Below, piece after piece: positions 17,565 through 25,375 of a stretch of DNA of 64,000 nt (within the stretch, counting starts at the first letter, position 1; each line of letters starts with the position of its first letter). The DNA lies in assembly GCF_009910365.1 (NCBI RefSeq), contig NZ_CP036423.1:2728001-2792000 (forward strand). Reading direction: 5' to 3'. Made by a program: the position numbers and the translations under genes. The DNA comes from Aequoribacter fuscus (lineage in GTDB: Bacteria > Pseudomonadota > Gammaproteobacteria > Pseudomonadales > Halieaceae). The notes under the pieces were generated by a model. That model was given only the letters and a program-made list of their open reading frames with translations. It searched no databases and was not told the DNA's origin.

Positions 17565-18773
17565 GTGGAAACTGACGATAAGCCGATCGACGAAACCGGC
17601 ATCGAAGAGGCGCCTCCAGCGAGGCCTATTGCCTCGGTTCCGCGAGAACCTGAGCCAGACGCGCCGGAGCCCGATTGCCCCGAGTGCAAGGGTGGTGCCC
17701 CTGCTTGGATGGCCACTTTCGCGGACATGGCGACCCTGTTGATGGCATTTTTCGTGTTAATCCTTTCCTTTGCCGAAATGAATGTCCCAAAATTCAAGGA
17801 CGTGAGCGGGTCGATGAACGACTCTTTCGGGGTGCAAAGAAAAGTTCCCGTGGTGGAACCACCCTTATCCGACAGTGTCATTGCTAAGCAGTTTTCTCAA
17901 GCCAAAGTCGACACAACCGCGTTGAGTGTTATTCAGGAGCAGACGACCGACGAGCTTCAGCCCGAGGATGCGGAGCTCAGAACAACGACCAAACCATCGG
18001 ATGCGACTCTGGGGTCTGATATTGAGAAAGTGCGTGCCGCGTTGAGTGAAGAAATAGCGCGAGGGCTGGTGGAAGTCGTGCAGGAGAACGAGAAGATCAG
18101 CGTCATAACAAAAGCGGCGAGTAATGAGGGGCTTGAAAGTGGCGAGGAATCTACTCAGCGGGGGCGTCAACTAGATCAAGACACCATCTCATTGTTTGCC
18201 AAGGTTGCCGATGCTCAGACCCAGGTCGTGTCAGAAATTGAAATACGCGACTCGTCTCCATCAGATAGCGCGGAGAGCGCGCAGTCTCAGGCCAACGCGC
18301 CCGCGCCGCCTGAAGACGACATTGGGGATAGTGACTTAGAGCAAATTCGGCAAAATTTGGCGCCTGAAATCAGCCGCTCGCTCGTCAATGTCGAGATGGA
18401 CCAGGATCAAATTAAGATCACCTTGGCAGATCAGGGCGCCTTCGTTAGCGGTAGCGCTGATTTGCGCCCAGAGTTCTTGCAGTTATTAAATCGCGTCGGG
18501 GATTCGATATCGGATACAGACGGCGTAGTCACCGTGTCTGGACACACCGATAGCATTCCAATGGCGTTCAGCATGCGTTTCAAGTCTAATTGGGATTTAT
18601 CGGCCGCTCGTTCCGCGTCCGTCGCCGATTATCTGATCACACAAGGATATCTTGGCGACATTGAAGTCTCTGTTCAAGGGTATGCTGATACCGTACCTAT
18701 AGCCACAAACGATACGGCGGAGGGTCGCGCAAAAAATCGTCGCATCGAAATTATGATTGACAAAAAAGGTTAG
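17565..18773 (+). CDS. motB: Flagellar stator protein MotB/PomB, paralogue 2
   Basis: 402 residues from a GTG start 15 bp after paralogue 1 (SD GGGGGAG). Same plan: CPEC (39-41 region), ion-binding Asp54 in TFADMATLLMAFFVLILSF, a linker with a duplicated unit (EEIARGLVEV, later PEISRSLVNV), and an OmpA domain with VSGHTDSIPMAF and NRRIEIMID. Bases 17676-17722 match 16458-16504 of paralogue 1 with one mismatch, while the linkers have diverged. Both copies keep the catalytic Asp, so both look functional. Confidence 0.92.
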   Translation: METDDKPIDETGIEEAPPARPIASVPREPEPDAPEPDCPECKGGAPAWMATFADMATLLMAFFVLILSFAEMNVPKFKDVSGSMNDSFGVQRKVPVVEPPLSDSVIAKQFSQAKVDTTALSVIQEQTTDELQPEDAELRTTTKPSDATLGSDIEKVRAALSEEIARGLVEVVQENEKISVITKAASNEGLESGEESTQRGRQLDQDTISLFAKVADAQTQVVSEIEIRDSSPSDSAESAQSQANAPAPPEDDIGDSDLEQIRQNLAPEISRSLVNVEMDQDQIKITLADQGAFVSGSADLRPEFLQLLNRVGDSISDTDGVVTVSGHTDSIPMAFSMRFKSNWDLSAARSASVADYLITQGYLGDIEVSVQGYADTVPIATNDTAEGRAKNRRIEIMIDKKG

Positions 18774-18778
18774 TGACA

Positions 18779-19111
18779 ATGAAAACAATGCTCACCATTG
18801 GATTGCTCTTCCTCGGGTTGTTTCATAACGCACCAGCGTTGGCCAACGACGAGGCAGACGTTAAATTTATTGATTCAATCAAAGCGTTGGATGCGTTCGA
18901 CGATGCTGTCGTAAAGGATGATGTTCTTATTCTATGGCCCAACCCGACCACCCAGCAATTTTTAAACTTTGAAAGGATCGGTAAAGTACTCTGTGGTCAG
19001 CACCAAGTGAATGGATTTTTGGTGGTATGGCTGATGGACTCTTCACACTACCGAGCGAGTAAAGAGGTAAAAATGCTGGAGAGCCTCAATTGCCTTGCAG
19101 GAGAAAGCTAG
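18779..19111 (+). CDS. Small secreted protein of the motA operon, unknown
   Basis: 110 residues from the ATG; a GTG at 18773 overlapping the motB2 stop (TAGTG) is an alternative start two codons longer. A signal peptide ends near NAPALA, giving a mature periplasmic protein of about 88 residues with two Cys (in VLCGQH and LNCLAG) that could pair. No family recognised. It is co-transcribed with the stators, so a stator- or T-ring-related periplasmic role is possible but unproven. Confidence 0.7.
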   Translation: MKTMLTIGLLFLGLFHNAPALANDEADVKFIDSIKALDAFDDAVVKDDVLILWPNPTTQQFLNFERIGKVLCGQHQVNGFLVVWLMDSSHYRASKEVKMLESLNCLAGES

Positions 19112-20325
19112 TGGGGCTTGGGGCTCGAGTCGTGCTACAAATAGCGTCACTGATAGGCGCGAGTTTGGTATTGGTTGCCTGTGGTGGTGGCGAGGGGGGA
19201 GCAAGCACTAATGCTCCTACTATGATTCCCAACCCGAATGCGCTGGTAGCAGCGACTCCGGGCGAGCTCGCTGTGACTATTAGCGGAGCCAATCGCCACT
19301 TCTCTGATGAAACCTATGTTTTAGCTGTTGGGCTAACGGGTTCTTTAGCGACGAGCGCCACTCTCTCACTGGAAGATTCCCCCTCATTTTTAGAGCTAAA
19401 TACCCAAAACAAAGTAATCAGCGCTCAGTATTCTGTTGCCGGTGAGCATACCGTAACTGTGTCGGCTAAGTCAGGGAATAAAGTCGCGTCGGCAAGCTTC
19501 GAGTTGATCATCGATGCAAGCTTAAACGCGCGCTATCAGGGTATCACTCGCTCTGATGAGACCTCTTATACGGCATTAATAACGCGGTCGCGCAAGATTT
19601 TTTGGGAGGCAGCGCCCGCGGGAGACCTCAATCCAACGCTGCATTGCTGGGGTAATTTTGAGACCGATACCACTTCGGCCACTGGCACCGGTCACTGTAA
19701 GCGGCTCGTCAGTGATGGTGTTGCTGTAGTCAGAGCAAACTTCAATTTGAATCTCAATGAAGACGAAGTTATGATTGAGGTCGAATATCAGGATTCTTCT
19801 GGGAGCGCACTGTTCTCTGAAACCGCAACTGCCATGACAAGACTTGATCGTGAATACTTAGACGAAAGTGTAGATATCACCGGTATATATGTTTCTACGC
19901 AGTTAGGTTCTCTGAGGTGGATTCAAGTCGACACTGACAATGTCCTTCGCGATGTCGGTGCGAGCGGTTACGAGCGCGTTCGTTGTCAGGTGGATGCAGT
20001 CGTTTCCAATATCGATGTGACAGATGTTACAGTTCGGTATGATGGATCGATCAAAGAACTGAGTGGCGCCTGGGATCGTTGTGATTTAACAGATCAAGCG
20101 GGTCTCAGAATTTTGGTGGGAGATGCCACGGGTCTCAATGAAGGCGCGATTCGCTTTTATGAATCTGGGCCAGACCTCTACTTCAGTGCTCACCTAGCAA
20201 GGGAAATCCCAACCTATCAAGATCCTGTCAGTAAAATGAATTATGTAAGAGTCTGCTCGGCCGGAAATGCGACGCCAATCGCCGCCGAGTACAATGTCAA
20301 CGACGATGTGTGCTTACAGTTTTAA
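19111..20325 (+). CDS. Lipoprotein of the motA operon, unknown
   Basis: 404 residues from the GTG that overlaps the previous stop (TAGTG) and has GGAGAAAGC upstream; a longer ORF start at 19090 would lie inside the previous gene. Lipobox LVAC with Cys24, then a Gly/Ser/Thr-rich spacer, an Ig/cadherin-like beta segment (about 50-145) and two beta-rich repeats with Cys pairs (TLHCWGNF ... GHCKRL; VRCQVDA ... WDRCDL). Outer-membrane anchored by inference. No known flagellar homologue recognised. Confidence 0.75.
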   Translation: MGLGARVVLQIASLIGASLVLVACGGGEGGASTNAPTMIPNPNALVAATPGELAVTISGANRHFSDETYVLAVGLTGSLATSATLSLEDSPSFLELNTQNKVISAQYSVAGEHTVTVSAKSGNKVASASFELIIDASLNARYQGITRSDETSYTALITRSRKIFWEAAPAGDLNPTLHCWGNFETDTTSATGTGHCKRLVSDGVAVVRANFNLNLNEDEVMIEVEYQDSSGSALFSETATAMTRLDREYLDESVDITGIYVSTQLGSLRWIQVDTDNVLRDVGASGYERVRCQVDAVVSNIDVTDVTVRYDGSIKELSGAWDRCDLTDQAGLRILVGDATGLNEGAIRFYESGPDLYFSAHLAREIPTYQDPVSKMNYVRVCSAGNATPIAAEYNVNDDVCLQF

Positions 20326-20414
20326 CAGCGACGTCATTGTTTACGAGGTATACCGATAGCCGAAAAAAATGTTGTCTCTCGGCACGTCGAATTTGCAGAA
20401 GGTAGGAGCTTAGA

Positions 20415-21857
20415 ATGATGAGTTTACTTCGAAAGAAAAGCTTAGCGGAGCAGGTAACGGCGAAATTTGACCTGATCGACCCCAGTAATGAACTCGACCT
20501 TAAAGCGGTGGGGCTGGCCATTTTTGATGTGCCCGACGATATGGAATCTTCTAAATCGAACCAGTATTCAAGCATGTTAGAAGAGATCATCTGTTCGCTG
20601 TGCTCTCGCGATCGAGACGGCAATCCGAATCAACAGCGGGTCGACAAGCTGAAACTTTGCGTGTCACTTGCGGCGGAAGAAAAGCCGGGCTCTAACCGAG
20701 GTGAGCTCATTGAAAAAATGATGCGAGCTGCGTTAGGTGAAGATGCGATAGTCGCACCGAACAAGGCTTCGGCAGAAACCCGGCAAGGCAACAACGTCAC
20801 GCCTAAAAAGAGCAGCAAGTACGAGCTGTTTAGCGTCCAACACGCAGAAGCGGTGATTGAAAAGCTAGAGGAGTCCAAACAAACATTCGTTGATAGCTAC
20901 GCCACAAATATTGTGCCGGAAGATTCCGAGTTGCCTTACAAAAGCGAGGGTTCCGATTTAATTCTACAAGGATTAAACAAGCTCGGTCGCGACTGTGTCG
21001 ACTTATTCAGCAAAGCTTATGCTGGCGAGCTACGCAGTGCAACTCAGTACCTCAAGGCTTGTGAGAGTTTGCAAGAAGCAACGAATAGTCAGAGTGACAT
21101 CGATTTATGCTTGCTTTATGCAAGATCCATCATCGACGGAAACCCCCTGAACGTTGACCTTAGTAAAACTCAAAATGCATGGCTTGGCGAAATTGCCAAT
21201 GGCTTGGAGAAAATTGAGGATCAGCTGTTAGAGAAAAACAAAGCATTGGACCTTAAGCTTGAAAAGGCAATGTCTAGCAAACAAACAGAACATGACCTCG
21301 CTGTTTCAGAACTCAAGGTCCTGCAGGATCAAACAATAGAGCCCCCTGCTGAAGTGCTTGCACGTTTAACCGGGCAAAATGAAACTGCCGAAAAGTCCGA
21401 GAATCCGCTGAACTTCGCAGACGACCAATACGAACAGTCGCTCGATTTCTATTTAGAGTGGATGCAGAACCAAAGGGCTCTAATTAAAGGTAAAAATCAG
21501 AAGATTAGAGAACTTGATGCCGAATTGATCGAGATTGAGGAAAACTTAAGACAGGTGCACGCCGAAGAAGTCGGCAAGCTGAGGGCTGAGGCGCAGGAAA
21601 AACAAAAAACAATTAAGAGCACCATCGATATTTTAGTCAAGGACAAAGCAGACCTAGACGCCCTGTTAGAAACGATTAAAGTGGATGCCAAGCATTACTT
21701 TACTGAAATACAGACCTCAATTAATAACCGGAAACTCTTCTCTGCACAGTTCGAGAATTCACTTGCAAGCGCTTCGATACAGTTAGGGCGAATTCTAGAC
21801 AATGGTTCTAATTTGCTTTTCCTCTCGACCATTACTGGTAGCGAAACGGAAGCTTAA
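20415..21857 (+). CDS. Cytoplasmic coiled-coil protein of the motA operon, unknown
   Basis: 480 residues, no signal peptide or span. The N-terminal part (to about 150) is mixed alpha; from about 255 to 430 it is Glu/Lys/Leu-rich with long predicted coiled coils (for example KIEDQLLEKNKALDLKLEKA and IRELDAELIEIEENLRQVHA). SD GGTAGGAG before ATGATG. An 89-bp gap separates it from the lipoprotein gene, with no clear promoter, so it probably belongs to the same operon. Function unknown; could be a cytoplasmic partner of the stator or of a secretion step. Confidence 0.75.
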   Translation: MMSLLRKKSLAEQVTAKFDLIDPSNELDLKAVGLAIFDVPDDMESSKSNQYSSMLEEIICSLCSRDRDGNPNQQRVDKLKLCVSLAAEEKPGSNRGELIEKMMRAALGEDAIVAPNKASAETRQGNNVTPKKSSKYELFSVQHAEAVIEKLEESKQTFVDSYATNIVPEDSELPYKSEGSDLILQGLNKLGRDCVDLFSKAYAGELRSATQYLKACESLQEATNSQSDIDLCLLYARSIIDGNPLNVDLSKTQNAWLGEIANGLEKIEDQLLEKNKALDLKLEKAMSSKQTEHDLAVSELKVLQDQTIEPPAEVLARLTGQNETAEKSENPLNFADDQYEQSLDFYLEWMQNQRALIKGKNQKIRELDAELIEIEENLRQVHAEEVGKLRAEAQEKQKTIKSTIDILVKDKADLDALLETIKVDAKHYFTEIQTSINNRKLFSAQFENSLASASIQLGRILDNGSNLLFLSTITGSETEA

Positions 21858-22046
21858 ATGATCAGATTACGCAAGCCTGTCGCGGCCGGTATTTTGATAT
21901 GCTTGTTACAAGGATGTAGCAAGGAGGACGCAATAACAGACGAGGACCGAGACGCGTGCTTTGATCGCTACATGGCTGAGTTTAAGGGGCAGTATCCCGA
22001 CGGTACACTGGAAAAAACGGCTGCTCTCAAGTGTTATTCTAATTAG
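21858..22046 (+). CDS. Tiny lipoprotein
   Basis: 62 residues starting directly after the stop of the coiled-coil gene. A basic N-terminus and lipobox LLQGC (Cys20) are followed by a 42-residue acidic tail with CFDRYMAEFKGQYPDG and a second Cys. Last gene of the presumed motA operon. Function unknown. Confidence 0.65.
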   Translation: MIRLRKPVAAGILICLLQGCSKEDAITDEDRDACFDRYMAEFKGQYPDGTLEKTAALKCYSN

Positions 22047-22062
22047 AGTTTTTACTGAGTCA

Positions 22063-22104
22063 GGGTCTCTGGGTCTGGGTCTGGATCTAAATCTGGGTCT
22101 GGGG
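22063..22104. repeat. Degenerate GGGTCT hexamer array
   Basis: From 22071: GGGTCT, GGGTCT, GGATCT, AAATCT, GGGTCT, preceded by GGGTCTCT. Lies in the convergent gap between the tiny lipoprotein and the Sel1 gene. Confidence 0.7.
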
Positions 22105-22211
22105 CAAGAATGCGTTCCCAGATACAGCGCATGAGCAAGACGACGCACCTGTTTTTTGTCTGGTCGGAACGCTCAGCCACCGTGGTAAAGCAGATGCCGG
22201 TAGTTTTGGTG

Positions 22212-22958
22212 CTAAGGTGCTGCGGCTGTGGCAATTAGGAAGGCACAGTCCGTTTCAAATTTTGGGTTTAGGCACCGGTCTACCGCGGCCTCGGCAATGA
22301 CTATCTCGGCAGGCTCTAACAGCATTCGCGCTAAGTCTCTCAATTCCTCGGCTTGCACCTGCCCGCTATCGAGCGCTAACACCGCCCAAACATAGGCGTT
22401 AAAAGCATCTTCGTCATCAAGTGCCAGCAGTGAATAGGACAGCATATATTGCGCGTCTGCATAGCCACGTTGCGCTGACAATTCAAAATAATGGCGCGCT
22501 GTTTCCTCATCAGGAAGTTGCCCCAGGCCTCGATAGTAACTCAAACCTATCATGTAAATGCTCGCAGCGAAATCTTGCTCCGCAGCCCGTTTAAACCACA
22601 TTAACGCCCTGGCCCAGCTTACCTCAGTACCACGACCCTCTGCGTACATGATCCCGAGATTGTGCTGCGCCTCGGCGAGTCCACCCTCGGCCGCTTCGGC
22701 GTACCACTCCATCGCTCTGGTGTAGCTTTGCCCAAGACCTAATCCGTTCTCATACAGATATCCGATATTCGATTTGGCCTGCAGATTACCGTCCTGAGCC
22801 ATATCGATCCAAGCGCGATACGCAGTCGCATAATGCCCCCGCTGCATTGCCGCCAAACCGGCATTGAAAGTGCTCGACGCATCCTCTGCGCGGATTGTTT
22901 GTGAACCCAAAGTTACGATAAGCAGACAGGCTATTGTGAGTCGCTTAATTCCTCTCAT
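22212..22958 (-). CDS. Secreted Sel1-repeat protein
   Basis: 248 residues. A signal peptide ends near TIRA, followed by four or five Sel1-like (TPR-related) repeats, for example AKSNIGYLYENGLGLGQSYT, AQHNLGIMYAEGRGTEVSWA and ASIYMIGLSYYRGLG, then a helical tail with a Cys pair. Periplasmic scaffold proteins of this type assist envelope complexes. Its ATG overlaps the end of the CLC gene by 14 bp, so the two are translated together. Confidence 0.85.
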   Translation of the reverse strand: MRGIKRLTIACLLIVTLGSQTIRAEDASSTFNAGLAAMQRGHYATAYRAWIDMAQDGNLQAKSNIGYLYENGLGLGQSYTRAMEWYAEAAEGGLAEAQHNLGIMYAEGRGTEVSWARALMWFKRAAEQDFAASIYMIGLSYYRGLGQLPDEETARHYFELSAQRGYADAQYMLSYSLLALDDEDAFNAYVWAVLALDSGQVQAEELRDLARMLLEPAEIVIAEAAVDRCLNPKFETDCAFLIATAAAP

Positions 22959-24639
22959 CTGCTTTCATCTCCTCTTGTAAGGTCAGCACCGCACCCAGAA
23001 TATCGCCCTCACTCATACTACCCAATAATTTATTATCACTACTGACTACTGGGATGGCTTCCCCAACGAACTTACGTGCCACTTCCATCGCCTGCTTTAA
23101 GCTCTGATCAACAACAAGAATCGACGGGTCTGTATCAATGACTTCGCGCGCCGTTAACCCCGAAGATCGAAGTGCATTGGTTAAGGTTACCACACCCAGC
23201 AAGGAATTATGCTCATCCACAATATAGGCTTCGGTATTATTCGTGTCACACAGGCTGGTCACAATGTCCTCACAACGATCTGCCGGCGATAGCCCCTTGA
23301 CTGGACTAATGGCAAGATCTGCTACTTTGACTTTTCCGAGGATTAGATTTTCACGCCCATGGCGTAAATCAAAACCCCTGAGCAAAAGCTGTCTGTCAAA
23401 GTAAGAGTAACAGTAGGTCCTGGTCGATATCAGCGAGCAGATAGCAACCGAAAAAATCGCAGCGACCGCATATTGATACGATTGGGTTAACTCAAACACG
23501 ATCACCACAATGGCGATTGGGGCACCGACCACACTGCTCGCGACACAGGCCATTCCCACAGTCGTCATTAGTGGCACCACACTCACCGGGTATCCGAGCA
23601 TGACTGCAATGACCCCGACCACCGTACCGCTGCAAGCGCCAAGGAAAATCGCTGGCGAAAAAACGCCCCCAAACAACCCCATTCCTAAGCAGAGGATGGA
23701 CGCCACAAATTTAGCGCCAAGAATGATCAAGAGGTAGGTGAGCTCGAAGTGATTCGAGAAGAAAAGATTCACTGTGGCGGTGCCTAAACCAAACACCTCA
23801 GGCACTATCGTTCCGATGACTGCCATCATCGATGCTGCCAAAAAAATCGTCAGAGGTTCATTGTTTTGCTTACCTGTCCAACTGACCAGTTTTAAAAGAT
23901 TAGACATAAATAGAATGGCGATTGCCGCAGACAAGAGTGCCATAGCCAAAAGAAGCGGTATCACCTCGTGCATTGAAAAATCCAGTGGCGCAATGTCGTA
24001 AGGTGCACCTCGCTTGAACAGCAGATTGGTTATGGCCGCAGCTGACACCGACGCCACTGCCAGCGGCGCTAGAGCACGCACTGAAAAATGGCGCAGTATG
24101 GCTTCGCTGGCAAATATAACGCCTGCAATGGGCGCATTAAACCCGGCCGAAATTGCCGCAGCAACGCCTGCCGCCAGATAGACCTCTGGCTTGATTCGAG
24201 TTGGGATCATGGTTCGAATGAAGCTTGCTACCGACGCGCCAAAATGCACTACTGGGCCATACTGCCCAACCGATGCGCCGGCACTGGCTGAAGTGAAAGC
24301 AGCGAGAGTTGACAACATGCCAACCCTGGTCTGGAAAGGCTCTTTCGGCACCTGGGCCGAAAGAATAGTATCTGCAGGACCATGCCATCTTGCGATACCG
24401 TTGAGTCTTTTTAGCGCTAAGATGACGCCCGCAGCGATAACCAATACCAGCCAGTGCACTGAAAAATTTTGCCACCAGTTTTGCTCGGGCGACACGGGTA
24501 TTAACTCAAACAGAGTCTTCGCACCGATCACAAACCCGTTAGCGGCAAATGCACCGAGAACACCAATGATAATCCCCAATAAGATGATCAGCAGCAAGTC
24601 AAACCACAGCCGGTCCTGATCGCCCTTCGAATCTTGCAT
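22945..24639 (-). CDS. CLC-family anion channel/transporter with C-terminal CBS pair, atypical
   Basis: 564 residues, 10 or more hydrophobic helices then two CBS domains (about 438-555). The CLC signature GGVFSPAIF (324-332) is intact. At the helix-F motif usually GREGP the sequence is GQYGP (125-129), so the gating glutamate is Tyr127. After FNAPIAGVIF the residue matching the internal proton glutamate (E203 in E. coli ClcA) is Ala180, preceded by Glu179. The helix-D GSGIP motif is also lost (RWHGPAD). This argues for a passive channel rather than an H+/Cl- antiporter; inference. Confidence 0.88.
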   Translation of the reverse strand: MQDSKGDQDRLWFDLLLIILLGIIIGVLGAFAANGFVIGAKTLFELIPVSPEQNWWQNFSVHWLVLVIAAGVILALKRLNGIARWHGPADTILSAQVPKEPFQTRVGMLSTLAAFTSASAGASVGQYGPVVHFGASVASFIRTMIPTRIKPEVYLAAGVAAAISAGFNAPIAGVIFASEAILRHFSVRALAPLAVASVSAAAITNLLFKRGAPYDIAPLDFSMHEVIPLLLAMALLSAAIAILFMSNLLKLVSWTGKQNNEPLTIFLAASMMAVIGTIVPEVFGLGTATVNLFFSNHFELTYLLIILGAKFVASILCLGMGLFGGVFSPAIFLGACSGTVVGVIAVMLGYPVSVVPLMTTVGMACVASSVVGAPIAIVVIVFELTQSYQYAVAAIFSVAICSLISTRTYCYSYFDRQLLLRGFDLRHGRENLILGKVKVADLAISPVKGLSPADRCEDIVTSLCDTNNTEAYIVDEHNSLLGVVTLTNALRSSGLTAREVIDTDPSILVVDQSLKQAMEVARKFVGEAIPVVSSDNKLLGSMSEGDILGAVLTLQEEMKADERN

Positions 24640-24740
24640 TGGAATAGATCCTGTTCAGTGAGGTGTTCCTAATTCTACCCAGACGCTCGAATTCGCGCTA
24701 CCGCAAATAAACCCTCAGGGCTTATCTGCGGCAGCGAAGA

Positions 24741-24756
24741 AAAGCCCGAAGGCTTT
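24741..24756 (-). terminator. Rho-independent terminator after fliS
   Basis: Immediately after the fliS stop: stem AAAGCC / GGCTTT closed by a TTCG tetraloop, followed by TCTTC. Confidence 0.7.
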
Positions 24757-25170
24757 CTATGACTTTACCGATCTGAAGTTGTGGTAGCTAGGGGGAATGG
24801 TCTCCCACGCTAAATTAAGCTCTGAGATAATGAATAGGACTTCTCTCATACGCTGCTCATCATTTTGAGCGTTTGCCCTGATGATGATGCGGATGCAATA
24901 GTCATAGAGCTCACTCAGCGTCTCAGCTAAACTACCGCCAGCATCGGTGTCTAAACACTCCTTAAGCCCAAGCAGTATCTGTATTGCCTTATTGACGCAT
25001 TCTACTTTACCCGCAATGTCTCGGTTAGAACGATGATAGTCCCAAGTATTAAGGAACGAGGTGACTTCTTTAAACAGCATGGCTATAAGCCCGTGGGGGC
25101 TCGACCCAACAGCGATCGATTGTTGACTTACTGTGTGATACGCGGTCGATGCTTTCTTTAGTTGGTACAT
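24757..25170 (-). CDS. fliS: Flagellin export chaperone FliS
   Basis: 137 residues, all-helical. FliS binds newly made flagellin, preventing cytoplasmic polymerisation. Family features are the early YHTVSQQSIAVGSSPHGLIAMLF, KVECVNKAIQILLGLKECLD and LSELYDYCIRIIIRAN, and a late LAWETIP. Here fliS is a single-gene unit away from fliD, with its own promoter-like site and terminator. Confidence 0.93.
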   Translation of the reverse strand: MYQLKKASTAYHTVSQQSIAVGSSPHGLIAMLFKEVTSFLNTWDYHRSNRDIAGKVECVNKAIQILLGLKECLDTDAGGSLAETLSELYDYCIRIIIRANAQNDEQRMREVLFIISELNLAWETIPPSYHNFRSVKS

Positions 25171-25201
25171 ATAACTCCCTCATCACATTGGATTGAATTT
25201 A

Positions 25202-25228
25202 GTATCGGATGAAGAGATAAAATATTGA
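25202..25228 (-). promoter_or_regulatory. Probable sigma28 promoter of fliS
   Basis: On the minus strand TCCGATAC forms a strong FliA -10; 11 bp upstream is TCAATATT, a weak -35. About 32 bp before the fliS start. Confidence 0.5.
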
Positions 25229-25375
25229 GTCAGAGACGTGAGGTTTGTAAGAGCAATCGAAACCAGAGGATTTTCAGATATACTGCAAGCCGACATTGAC
25301 AATGCTCGGTGAACCCTTTCGGATACCAGAAGCGCATGAAATTCGCAGACCCTCGCTGCAGGCTGCGATAACAGA

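Noticed and set aside
15555-18773. MotA plus MotB-like genes as a Zorya (ZorAB) anti-phage system
   Set aside because: MotA is short without the long ZorA tail, no zorC/zorD/zorE-like genes follow, and the operon has a flagellar sigma28 promoter.
22063-22104. CRISPR-like array
   Set aside because: Units are 6 bp and contiguous with no spacers; no cas genes. The TQE and fliK repeats are also coding tandem repeats, not CRISPR.
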